This document shows, piece after piece, positions 10,801-20,130 of a DNA stretch of 64,000 nucleotides. The notes beneath the pieces are model-generated. The model did not search any database and was not told the origin of the DNA. It saw only the letters and a list, made by a program, of their open reading frames with translations. The stretch comes from Pieris napi (lineage: Eukaryota; Arthropoda; Insecta; Lepidoptera; Pieridae), in contig NC_062241.1 of the NCBI RefSeq assembly GCF_905475465.1, positions 9,424,001 to 9,488,000 on the forward strand, written 5' to 3'. Position 1 is the stretch's first letter, and every line of letters begins with the position of its first letter. Both the position numbers and the translations under genes were made by a program.

Positions 10801-13800
10801 CCCTTTCTTAAAAAGGGACATTATTTTCATGAAGGGTTGGCGTCTCCCGCCGGGCCCGGGCGACAACTACTCCGGAAATATCGTCATAATATTTATGGGC
10901 GAGTCTGTGCCCGCTGCCCGGCGCTACCCGCATTACCTCTCGTCCTATTTTTGTGAGTGACATATCGGACATCAGTGTAGGTTAAAATAAAACGTAATGT
11001 TAAGGATACGAAATGGAATGCTTAGATGGTTTGGCCATGGTATGGATGAATAAGAAGCAGGTAACAAGTAGGATATTAATATTTGCGAGATGTTCCCACG
11101 AGAATGTGCATGCTCCTATTTCACCATGCCTCCTGCTGATAGACAAATCTTTGTCTTTAATTTATTTTATTATTATCAATTACTTATGATGTCACGTGGA
11201 ACATGGTGTAATGGTTGCAGCTGCTTACAAACGTTGTGTAAAACAAAAAAAAAGGGTGTGTGTACTTATGTACGCGCGTAAGAAGTTATACTTCTTTGGC
11301 ATTGTTAAAAATAGTTTTTGATTGCATGCAAATAATTAATTACAATTTTATTAAATTATCAAAGACTGGAAAAGGAGTCATTATAGTCAATAAAGTTCAG
11401 TTTACATTTGAAAAATTAAATAAATAAATATTTATTATTATTCTCTTACAATAAATGTATCATAAATTCTATCATTATTCGAGTGTTGTTTTTAAATTAT
11501 GTCCAATGGCGTAGCATCCTCCGTCCGTCTCCGTCCGGGCAACTTCATTCTGTTAATTTTGTGTCACGGTGCGCACGCATCGTAAAATTTCACTCTCATC
11601 AATTTTTCATATTACGCGCCTAAAGAAGTATAACTTCAAAAACTTGGCGATTAAAAAGAGTGGCGGAGAGTTTATTGCCAGTTTTTCTCTTTCATTCTAC
11701 ACCCTTGATTTGAGAACAGCCATATATATTTCTTTTTTGACATTCATAAGTGTACATTGTGTTACTTATATGAATAATATATTTTGAATTTTTGATATAA
11801 AAGGCGACCGCGGATGGTGAAATCGGTTTATGTCGGCCTTGTCGTACATACCTGGGCCAAATACAGGAGGTACTAGTTATGGGACAACTTAAAAGTACCC
11901 CCATAACCGACGAGCATGCATGGTGAATGCAATGAAAGTGGATGAAGCGAGAAAGGAATGTCAGGACTGTAGCAAGTGAAGATCCGTGGTCTCAGCCTAC
12001 CCTTTCGGGAAAATGGCGTGATAATATAAAATTAAATATTCAATTTCCTTACAATATTTAAAAATGTAGTTAAAGCATTGAATATTCGAATGTGTTTGCT
12101 TTTAGGAACCTTTTTACTAATATCTTTTAACAAGCGATTAATATCCCGTCACCAGGGTTTTTGTCCCAATTCCCAAAAAACTTATCATGATGATGAATTG
12201 ACGACTTATTGGTTACCCCTGACTGCGAATCCAAGGGTCCCGGGTTCGATCCCCGGCTGAGACGAACATCGATGTGATGAGCATTTGGTGTTGTGCTTAG
12301 GTCTTGGTCGTTTAAATATGTATTTATATGTCTATCTATCAGTAATATGTATGTATATCCGTTGCCTAGTACCCATAACACAAGCTTCACCAGCTTAGCA
12401 TGAGACTTGATCAATTGGTGTGAATTGTCTTAAAAAAAAAAAATTATCAGCAGGTGCAAAAAAATTGTATAGGAATTATTGTTTTTACACCAATTAGGTG
12501 TTCATACTACAAAATCACCTCGACTTTCACCTCCAACGCTATAAGTTACCCATTAAAGTATTTCCTAACAAATAATTCAACTATAGATAATATTAAGTAT
12601 AGATAGTAAAATTTCTTCTAATTTTATGTGGTAGTTTAACTAACGTTAACAAGGCCAGGTGGAGCTCCAGCTTCTTGGAGCAGATCCATCATCATCAGGG
12701 TCGCTCCAGGGTCTTGTTCAGATGGCTTCAGGATGCAAGTGTTACCAGTAACCAGTGCTGGTGGGAACATCCACAGCGGAATCATCACGGGGAAGTTGAA
12801 TGCGGCAACACCTATAAAATTTAATACATATCATCTGAAAGAAATCTAATATATACAATTCTCGTGTCGTGGTGTTTGTGGTTAAACTCATCCGAAACGG
12901 CTTGACCGATTCTCATGAAATTTGTGTGCATATTGGGTATGTTTGAGAATCGGACAACATCTATTTTTCATCCCCCTAAATGTTAAGGGTAGTCCACCCC
13001 TAATTCTTTTTTTTTAATTTTTAGATAAAAAATTTTTTTTCTGATACAGCATTAAAAAATACATACAACCCCTAATTTTCACCCCTCTACGATCAACCCC
13101 TATTTTTTATAATAAATGATATACATGGCAAAACGACGTTTGCCGGATCAGCTAGTTAATCTTATAAAATAGTGTTTCTACCTCATTCCACTATATTGAA
13201 TATTGCAATGAACGTAATGAACACTGGTTCTTAATTCTTCTGATTATAAAACAAAGGCATTTATATCATCATTATATAAATCTATAAAACAAATATAAAC
13301 TTTATTCAAAAAAATCTGAATTAAAATAAAACAGCCAAAATATAGTAAGTATATGAATTGCAATATTATAGAATTGAAAACTTCGAGATCTTAAAGTTAC
13401 TGTTCACGAACTGCTATACAGCCGGTACTGGTGTTTTAAACAGACTTTGTACAGACAAGTTTCTGAAACCTCAAGTCATACGCCAAACACATTCACACAC
13501 ACACACACTGTTTAGCTGACATTTTACTCTTATGACCTTACTTTGAAGGTGTATATTTATTGTTTCTCCAATATTTAATGCCCGAAAAGTGGTATAAATA
13601 AAGTAACTTACCACCAACAACTCCAATAGGTACTTTATAGCTATGAGTATCCATGTCCTTAGAAATGTTCTGGATAGAATCACCAAGTTGGAGAGATGTG
13701 ATACTGCAGCAATGTTCCACCGATTCTGTAATAAAAAAATATGCTGACTTATATCCAGTCCTCAGAACACACACAAGGGGCCATTCAAGTATTACGTAAG

Positions 13801-16593
13801 CAGATTTACTGCTATTTATATCCCCCCCCCTCCTCTTATCAGCAAAGCTCTCAAAAATTATAGTATGGAAAGGTTTTAATTTTTTTTTTGGAGGAATCTT
13901 TGAAAATGCATTTCGTTTTCAAGCATAGACAATTTGTGGGTAAAAAAGTAAATAATTACTGTTGACGTAATCACCAAATAAGAAAATAAAAGACCACCCC
14001 CCGCCCCCACCCCCAATAGTGCTTACGTAATAATTGAACTTTCAAGGTATTGATACAAGAAAGTCAGTTCTTGTGTAAAAAGCTAGTTTTACTCATTCTT
14101 CAAAATAATTGTGTTACACATAAAACATAAATGCATAAATCTTTATTGAAATGTAAAAAACTTACGGATTCCTCTTAGAACATCGCCTTCAGCATCAGCG
14201 ATAGTCTTTCCCTGTTCCTCTGTTATTTTGGCAGCTAACTTACTTTGATTTTCACGAAGTAAACGCGCGAATCTTTTGGAATAAAAAAAAAATACGGAGC
14301 CCGGGGATTATTGAATTAATTTTTTTTCTTAAGATCGTGATTGCGATTTTGTTTGTAAAAGCAGTGTAGTAAAACTAAACCGTGACTGACAATTATAGCC
14401 ACAAATCTAAGCCAAATCTCCGGTAAGATAACAAAAGCAATATTATCAAGACAAATCAGTTGTTACACACAGTAAAAAAAGGATTGTTCATAATTTTTGA
14501 TGGTACATCTCATAAAGTATGTATATTATTGTATATTATGTCTTATTTAAAGGTTCTTCCCAACTTTGTTACTCATAAAGTTCCTAATTAAAATCATGTC
14601 ATTTTAAGATAACACCACACCATATTTACATGAAATTTTTATTCATACTTACTTGAACATAAGTTGCTGACGTGTCATAATAGTGCTTTGACTCCAAGAT
14701 TTGTAAGCCTTTTTGGCTGATTCAAGAGCCAAATTTAATTCATCTTGTGTTGTTTCAGGAACTCTGGAAAACAAACAAAATATACACTTACATACTTAAG
14801 AATAACAATTGATATTCTTTCAGTCTAGTACTTCTTTAAGCTCTAGTTAAATTAATAGATGCCAATTTTTAAGGAAGAAAAGAAGTGTGGAGGGGCAAGG
14901 TGTGCCCTTCCTTCAACCAGTGAAACCTCTGACTGGCTGGCCCTAAGGAGTTAAAAGTTGATGTTGAGATGTCAACTTTTGGAAACACTTTGATTAAACA
15001 ATTTATGCAATAGAAATCATTGTAATTCTAATTTCAGATTGTAGCTATTAAGCCTGTTAGCTATAGAAATACTAAGTTTTTTGTAAGAAAGAGTAATTAA
15101 CTAGTAAATAGCAAAACTAATGAATTTAATAAATAAATTTTATTTTGCTTCTTAATATTATGTAACCTTCTGAAAGTAACTGTAAACATTAATTTAGTAT
15201 AGCAACCCATTATCTGATATGACATATTTCATACAATTTGTTTACATTCAGACTGATAAAGTATTGTATAACACGATTTATTTTTCAAGATTAATTAGAA
15301 ATTCATTATATAATAATTTAATAATTGTTAAAAAATATATAAAATATACACTATTATTGATTATTAGGTACAGAAACCTATTTTTTTCTCTAAGAACCTG
15401 TCTACTAAAATTGATTCCACAATTTTTTTAGAGTTGCTCAATGCATATATGACAGACAAATTAAAATAAATTATTCAGCATTTTTATATTTTATATAATA
15501 TGCTTTGAGTTTTCTTTAATGAGGTTAAAGTTTGATTGATTGTTACAATTAATCTTATTTTTATAATTACAAATATTCAAAATGATGTAATACAGAATCA
15601 TGGTGACTATTTAGGTTTTGTTCTTCAGACTAAGGCAAATCATTACCGTACCATTAAGTCTTTACCACTTATTTTATGGCCTTATTTGCTTAATACAATA
15701 TGAAATAAGTCTTGTGTGTAAAGGATAATAGTCCACAGCTCGGAACCTTTGGTATGGTTTGTGGACTCAGCTTTCGCACTTAGACGCTCAATAGGTCTGT
15801 TGTACATACTCGGAACCTTCGCCAAAGCTAACCAGTAATAATGGCTTAAAAGTAAACACGCATAAATAGATTACAAATCACTGGGCTAACTAAGCCATAG
15901 ATTTGGCAATATTTAATAACCATGGCATGCATATCAAAAAATAATAAATACCTCCCAATTACTTCATTTGTAGCCGGGTTGGTGAGATCAATCCATTGGC
16001 TGGTCTTTGAGTCTACATACTGACCATCAATATACAGTTTTGTAGTTGTTGCTGAACTACTATAGTTACGGCGTAGCAGAATATGAGACTGAAAAACATA
16101 ATTGAATCGGTCATTTTAAACATTTTTTAAGTCAAGTCAATTGATTTAATTAATACTGTTTTTACAAACGCATAAATTATATTCAAATTGAAAGTCATTC
16201 AGAGTGTATTCCGTTTTCCGTTATAGAATATGTATTTATTATTTGTTGTATTTTTAAGATATGTACATTTAAATCTGGTAGTGCATTATGGATAAAGTCA
16301 TATTGCTTCGTAAGAAATATTCAACTACGCAACAAAAGACAATGTATTTGGTAACATGATTGTATTGTAAATTCAAATTTAACCTAGTGATATATTAGAA
16401 TATATGTTTTTTACATTTCGTATGCGTAAGAACGCAATAGAGTACGAAAATACTCCTTTGACATTTACTTGTTTTTAAGATTAAATTCAAAAACACATTG
16501 TTTTACTACCTTATATATTCAATACATATTTCAAAAATATAAACTAAGCATACTTACTTCTGATTTTAATAACTTCAACATTGCTGAAGCCAT
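7854..16593 (-). CDS. Methylmalonate-semialdehyde dehydrogenase (acylating), mitochondrial, ALDH6 family, 10 exons
   Basis: Converts methylmalonate or malonate semialdehyde to propionyl- or acetyl-CoA in valine, thymine and beta-alanine breakdown in the mitochondrial matrix. Minus-strand exons: 16593-16558, 16088-15952, 14763-14653, 14272-14166, 13725-13612, 12811-12645, 10694-10574, 10118-9969, 9333-9193, 8338-7854. The sum is 1569 nt and 522 residues, close to the roughly 535 of vertebrate ALDH6A1; all junctions are GT-AG and phase-consistent. The N-terminus (MASAMLKLLK, then RRNYSSSATTT) is Arg/Ser-rich and acid-poor, typical of a mitochondrial presequence. Landmarks: VVGGVAAFNFPVMIPLWMFP, KPSEQDPG, FVGGDAAG, the catalytic Cys305 in GQRCMAL, and EEIFGPVL followed by NPYGNG in the last exon. 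No break or missing motif is seen. Introns carry two family-2 SINEs, a Helitron, two MITEs and LINE tails. The symbol is left blank because insect naming varies. Confidence 0.96.
8776..9048. mobile_element. MITE with 35-bp inverted repeats in ALDH6 intron 9
   Basis: Arms 8784-8818 and 9002-9036 are reverse complements at 33 of 35 positions (both contain AAAAACCGTTAGATTGT). Weaker pairing continues outward to ATATGT/ACATAT. The centre holds CCGATAA-type short repeats beside the right arm. There is no coding capacity, so this is a non-autonomous DNA transposon of about 270 bp. Confidence 0.8.
9366..9626 (-). mobile_element. tRNA-derived SINE, family 2, copy A
   Basis: Minus-strand element with a tRNA-like head: A-box-like TGGTCTAGTGG and perfect B-box GGTTCGATCCCCGG just inside 9540-9620. 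The body is shared with 12190-12445 (ATCGATGTGATGAGCATTTG on the minus strand; CCAATTGGTGTGAATTGTCT-type tail). It lies in ALDH6 intron 8. The tRNA-like head has no matching acceptor stem, so it is not a functional tRNA. Confidence 0.85.
10139..10345 (-). repeat. 3' tail of a non-LTR retrotransposon (family R3), copy 1
   Basis: On the minus strand it reads GGCGATTAAAAAGAGTGGCG, ACTGGTAGTAAATGTAAATT and ends TTGAGTTTGAGTTTG. Copies at 18527-18735 (minus), 28877-29110 (plus) and a split copy at 11191-11800 share this. The repeated TTGAGTT 3' end fits a LINE 3'UTR. It lies in ALDH6 intron 7. Confidence 0.75.
10750..10975. repeat. GC-rich retroelement-like fragment
   Basis: A sharply GC-rich island (CGCCGGGCCCGGGCGACAAC and CGCTGCCCGGCGCTACCCGC) inside AT-rich ALDH6 intron 6. 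It has no splice-compatible exon for the gene. Composition and position suggest a piece of a GC-rich retroelement, but I cannot name the family. Confidence 0.35.
11191..11805 (+). repeat. R3 retrotransposon tail, split by a MITE
   Basis: The left part, 11191-11250 (GGAACATGGTGTAATGGTTG through GTTGTGTAAAAC), and right part, 11643-11805 (TTGGCGATTAAAAAGAGTGG onward), are contiguous in the copy at 28877-29110 (GTTGTGTAAAA-rich, then CATGGCGATT). Here they are separated by about 390 bp of another repeat, so the retrotransposon tail landed first and the MITE second. Confidence 0.7.
11254..11640. mobile_element. MITE family with GAAGTTATACTTCTTT ends, copy 2
   Basis: The left end has AAGAAGTTATACTTCTTTGGC (matching arms split by TAT). 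The right end has GGCGCGTAATATG-type sequence when read inverted, ending AAAGAAGTATAACTTC. It matches 3649-4185 at both ends. It interrupts the R3 tail described for this position. Confidence 0.65.
11895..12030 (+). pseudogene. C-terminal scrap of a LINE ORF2
   Basis: The plus strand reads MDEARKECQDCSK, stop, then RSVVSAYPFGKMA, resembling the basic C-terminal tail that ends many lepidopteran LINE ORF2 proteins. An in-frame stop and truncation mark it as dead. It lies in ALDH6 intron 6. Confidence 0.5.
12190..12445 (+). mobile_element. tRNA-derived SINE, family 2, copy B
   Basis: Plus-strand partner of the copy at 9366-9626. The head contains ACTGCGAATCCAAGGGTCCC and the B-box GGTTCGATCCCCGG, and the body ends GAATTGTCTT followed by an A-run (12431-12442). 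It lies in ALDH6 intron 6. It is a decayed SINE, not a tRNA gene. Confidence 0.85.
12859..13156 (+). mobile_element. Non-autonomous Helitron
   Basis: Begins near TCTCGTGTCGTGG at 12860 and ends in CTAG at 13152-13155, followed by host T. The 3' end carries the hairpin AAACG-A-CGTTT at 13132-13142, then TGCCGGATCAG. A TC start, a subterminal hairpin and a CTRR end without target duplication are the Helitron signature. The conserved ACGGCTTGACCGATTCTCAT body is also typical of lepidopteran copies. It carries no Rep/helicase and lies in ALDH6 intron 5. Confidence 0.82.
13778..14052. mobile_element. MITE with CAAGTATTACGTAAGCA ends
   Basis: The left end reads GGGGCCATTCAAGTATTACG then TAAGCA. 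The right end reads TGCTTACGTAATAATTGAAC then TTTCAAG, its reverse complement with a few changes. The interior has a C-run (13824-13833) and a C-rich stretch near 13997-14013. No coding sequence. It lies in ALDH6 intron 4. Confidence 0.75.
15700..15850. other. Unassigned intron segment with repeated CTCGGAACCTT
   Basis: ALDH6 intron 2 contains CTCGGAACCTTTGG near 15739 and CTCGGAACCTTCGC near 15809, an imperfect direct repeat about 70 bp apart. No gene or named repeat is recognised. The rest of this roughly 1.2-kb intron shows nothing assignable. Confidence 0.3.
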
Positions 16594-16670
16594 GATGTTT
16601 ATTTAGACTTAAACTTAATGCAAGAAAACTAGTCCCGAAGGCGGCAGTTAGGTGGAAAGGGGGCCTGGCC

Positions 16671-16676
16671 GACTGA
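16671..16676 (-). promoter_or_regulatory. Candidate initiator of ALDH6 gene
   Basis: TCAGTC on the minus strand about 80 nt upstream of the start codon matches the arthropod initiator (TCAGTY). No TATA box or DPE is seen at the standard distances, which would suit a TATA-less housekeeping promoter. This is inference from motif and distance only. Confidence 0.35.
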
Positions 16677-17067
16677 TTAAAATTACAAAGTGATATCGTG
16701 ACCTTGCGGCTTGAATTGATAAAATTAAATTATACGGTCTGTCGTCAGAGTAGGGATGACTTGTTTTGTACTGATTTAAAAATCTATGATAAATCTACGT
16801 TTTTCAAAGTTATTTTTACCGGTCACTGCATACTAAACAAGCTAAATGTTAATATTATGGTTTGTCCCGTTGGCGAAGATGAAACCAAATACCATTTGAA
16901 TTAAGTACATCTGCTTTTGTGTTATTTTTGGTATAGCTGAAAATATTTTTCGTGTTTGTAATTTGTAAATGTGAACAGTGAAATTACTAAATCTTTCATT
17001 CTCATTCCAATCTAGAATTTCAAACATGGAAGTATCAAGTATGTATTTGAATCATTAAGATTTCATA

Positions 17068-17160
17068 GAAAATTGTCAAGTAGAGTAGTATAGTTGACGG
17101 CTGACAAATTATTTGTCAGTAATTTGTCAGCCGTCACCATATAACCCGCATGACAATTTT
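17068..17160. repeat. Nested inverted repeats
   Basis: Perfect 17-bp arms at 17095-17111 and 17120-17136 (TGACGGCTGACAAATTA and its complement) with an 8-bp spacer. They overlap a shorter palindrome, CTGACAAAT-TA-ATTTGTCAG (17101-17120), and lie inside an outer 10-bp pair, AAAATTGTCA (17069-17078) and TGACAATTTT (17151-17160). Confidence 0.85.
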
Positions 17161-17202
17161 ACGTCAAATCTGACAGTGTAATAATCATGGGTACAACAAT
17201 AG

Positions 17203-17252
17203 TATGTTGTTTTTTTTTTTTTTTTTTTTTTGGGATTTTAGTATGTTGTTTA
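17203..17252 (-). mobile_element. Minimal poly(A) retro-insertion
   Basis: On the minus strand, a short AAAATCCC followed by a run of more than 20 A lies between two copies of AACAACATACT (17203-17213 and about 17241-17251). The direct repeat is a target-site duplication, so this looks like an extremely 5'-truncated retrotransposon copy. Confidence 0.6.
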
Positions 17253-17259
17253 ATCAACG

Positions 17260-18520
17260 TCTACAGAGTGCAAATAATACAATCTTAGCCATCGTTACTT
17301 TACAAAAATCTTATTTGTTATCTTACATAATATAGACAGAATTAGCTATTATTTTTCACAATTAATGCTGTACAATTGTTGTTCAGTTTTAACCAGATTT
17401 GTATAAAATTACTATTTTAAGTTATACATTCAAAAGGATAAAATAATTTTTGTCATCTTTGATTTAGTACTTACTTTATTGATTAGAATTTCAATAGGTA
17501 CATATTACATTACCAAACGGGCATAAAGTAACAATAAAAAAAAACATTACATTACTAACCTAATGTAACGTTCTTTTAAAAATACGCTCCTGAGACTATA
17601 TTCGTTTTATCAATACGGTGACAGTGACTTATGTAAAATGTGTATCCGGTGTGGAGGTTTGCATAAAGACTTCTTTGATAGGTCGTTAACGCACTGTTGA
17701 TAAGGCCACACTTGATTAAACATAATATTAACAATCCTACTACCTCTTTACCTTAGCTCTTTACAATCTTTCATGCATACTTTATGTAACAATAAGGAAA
17801 TGTAAATAGGAACTTGGTATTTTATTTACCTTACATCGGCCTAGAATGATACGACCAACTTTATAGCCTTATTGTGTGGCAACCGAGTACCAACACATTT
17901 TCTCATTAGTTTTTTGTTCATATGTTTAGCATTTACGTCTTCATACAGACTTTAGGCATGACAAGCAATAAAAAGACGATAGTTACGTTTCGTGCAAAAT
18001 AAAATTTAGCGACGTGGAAAAAGTTTATTTAATACTTTAGGCAAGTACATATAGTAACGCAGTCCATACACATTTAAACTTTACCTATGGGTACACCTCC
18101 TGTGTACTGGTACATTACCTTTACTTTTTTTTTATCCTTAACTTGTTTAGACAGTCGCTAAATTTACTTAATATCATAAATGTATGCATCTCTTGGGCAT
18201 ATGGTGTTATTCAAGTATTACTCTTGTCTATATCCTAGTCACTAACAGAGATAAGATCAACAGAACATAAATTAATGTCGACGACCTGATAGTGTCCTAA
18301 TATCTAAGGTCATTCTTCTTATCTTTATGTGAATGAAAGATTGTTAATAAGTCGTTGATGATTAATTACCATAGATCTGAAGTACTGAAAATGGTGCAGT
18401 CATGATAAGAATGTCGTTGCCCTCGCTATCGGTCATGCACTATGGTCATAGAGTACAGCTAAGGAACAAGCTTTAAATATGATAAAATTTACTCGTTATT
18501 TTTAATAGTTAGGAACATTA
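17260..18520. other. Intergenic, upstream of ALDH6
   Basis: AT-rich DNA. No exon, conserved motif or recognised repeat was seen in this stretch. Confidence 0.4.
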
Positions 18521-18526
18521 TAAGAA

Positions 18527-18735
18527 CTCAAACTCAAAATATCTTTATTCATAGTATAGGTAAACAAGTACACTTAAAAACGTCAAAAAATAATTTAAAT
18601 TAATTGTAAATTTACATTTACTACCAGTTCGCAAGTCAAGGGCGTAGAGCGGGCAAGAAGAACTGGCAAGATCTTTCTGCCACTCTTTTTAATCGCTAAG
18701 TTTTGAGTCATACAAATTGTTTGAACTGGAGGATT
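18527..18735 (-). repeat. R3 retrotransposon tail, copy 2
   Basis: Close relative of 10139-10345: AACTCAAACTCAAAATATCT at one end, ACCAGTTCGCAAGTCAAGGG in the body, then CACTCTTTTTAATCGCTAAG and CATACAAATTGTTTGAACTG. Minus orientation, 5'-truncated. Confidence 0.75.
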
Positions 18736-19089
18736 GAAGAAGAAAGGGATAGCCGGGCCGAATGCGCAAATGCGTTATTAGCGTTTTAGTACTTGCCCAT
18801 TTTATTTATGTACCTTAAGTTATTATTTTTGATATTCGACAATAATCTGACTTTACAATTCATATAAATGTCACTCCTAAACAAATAGTCAAGCAAACAT
18901 TGTTTATATTAGATCTATACTAATTCATGTAAGGCGTTTAAAATGTAATTAAACTTAACAGTTAAGTTAGACAATGATTACCGTCTTCAATCGTCAGATT
19001 CAATGCTCCTGATTGATCACGGAAATATCCTCTCATGTCTGAGTGTATTTCACGAAATGTCCTCCTCAGTACCACGAATGCTGTCTCAC

Positions 19090-20050
19090 ATAAACGGCTT
19101 CCGCACTAATACATATATACGGATTCCAGTAGAATGATTGGGTGATGAAAGCGGATTTTTGTTCTTCGGCCTACCGTGCATATTTCATCATTATCAATGG
19201 CTGGTTTATGGGACTTAGCCTTCGCAAGTATCTTTCGGCATCGAAATCTATCGTCCAACTTCGACCACCAATCGTTTCGAGGTCCTTGGCAACTCCACCC
19301 CCACATCGCAGCTTTGGTCTACCGGGTTTTCTCATGCCACCGGGTTGTAAGTTAACTAAGGACGTTGGGGTTCTGTCGTCTGCCATTCATATGTGCATAT
19401 GCCCACCACTTGAGCCTGTTGCATTTTATGAATTGTACGTTGTTGTCGTCAAGAATGTTAGACTTTGAAGCAAATACACCAAACACCGTCGTCGCAAACA
19501 GGGACAACAATTCTTCGAACAATCTTCCAATTGTTATAGACCAGTCAGTCAAGACAATTAATTCATAATAATTCCAAAAGTTTTCAAATTTTGATGTAAG
19601 GTCGGGAGTGGTATTAAAACAAACTATAAAATTTTGCAACCTGCTCTGCGGTCCGGAACATTGTTAAAAATAAGTTTTTTGGAAGTTGGTTGGAAATTTT
19701 ATACGTGATACGAAATATTATATCGAAAACTTCCCCAAGTTTGCAGAACTTTTGGAATTTTTTTCACGACCATACAGCAAAAATTAATTTAATTGCAATT
19801 TTAACAATGTTCCGGACTGCGGACAAGGTTGCAAAATGAGATTTATTGTCGTCCCAATGTACCATTCACTTGACCGAAGTTTGAAAACTTTTGGAATTAT
19901 TATCAAATTTTCGATTTCGAATGTCTATAATGACTGGCCTATTAATAAGGAGAGCAAGCTCGTCCTTCTTGCTAAGGGCCCAGGTTTCGGAACCATAAGT
20001 AAGCACTATTCGCTGTAGAGTTTTGTACAGACTTGGTATTCTTTCTAAGA
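19090..20050 (-). pseudogene. Non-LTR retrotransposon RT fragment, split
   Basis: Minus-strand pieces translate as LTYGSETWALSKKDELALLI (near 19940-20030), RRIVVPVCDDGVWCIC (near 19450-19530), FIKCNRLKWW and GRPKLRCGGGVAKDLETIGG (near 19250-19440). These are the consecutive C-terminal blocks of a LINE reverse transcriptase (YGSETW, then RRI-GP, then RLxWxGH, then GRPKLRW). Frameshifts and the 401-bp insertion at 19539-19939 destroy it. No host role. Confidence 0.75.
19539..19939. mobile_element. TA-flanked MITE with long inverted repeats
   Basis: The outer ends are GACCAGTCA and TGACTGGCC, bounded by TA dinucleotides at 19537-19538 and 19940-19941. Imperfect inverted arms of over 100 bp share CATAATAATTCC/AAAAGTTTTCAAA, TTTTGCAACC and GTCCGGAACATTGTTAAAA (19652-19668 with 19799-19818). 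No transposase is present. The TA duplication points to a Tc1/mariner-like or related mobiliser. It splits the RT fragment at this site. Confidence 0.75.
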
Positions 20051-20130
20051 GGTCGCGATTGTAGTATGGTATTAAATATTACAGTTACTATAGCAAAAAT
20101 AGCAGTGATTTGTTACATATTATTAATACA

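Noticed and set aside
13496..13510. AC-dinucleotide run
   Set aside because: Short simple repeat with no sign of function.
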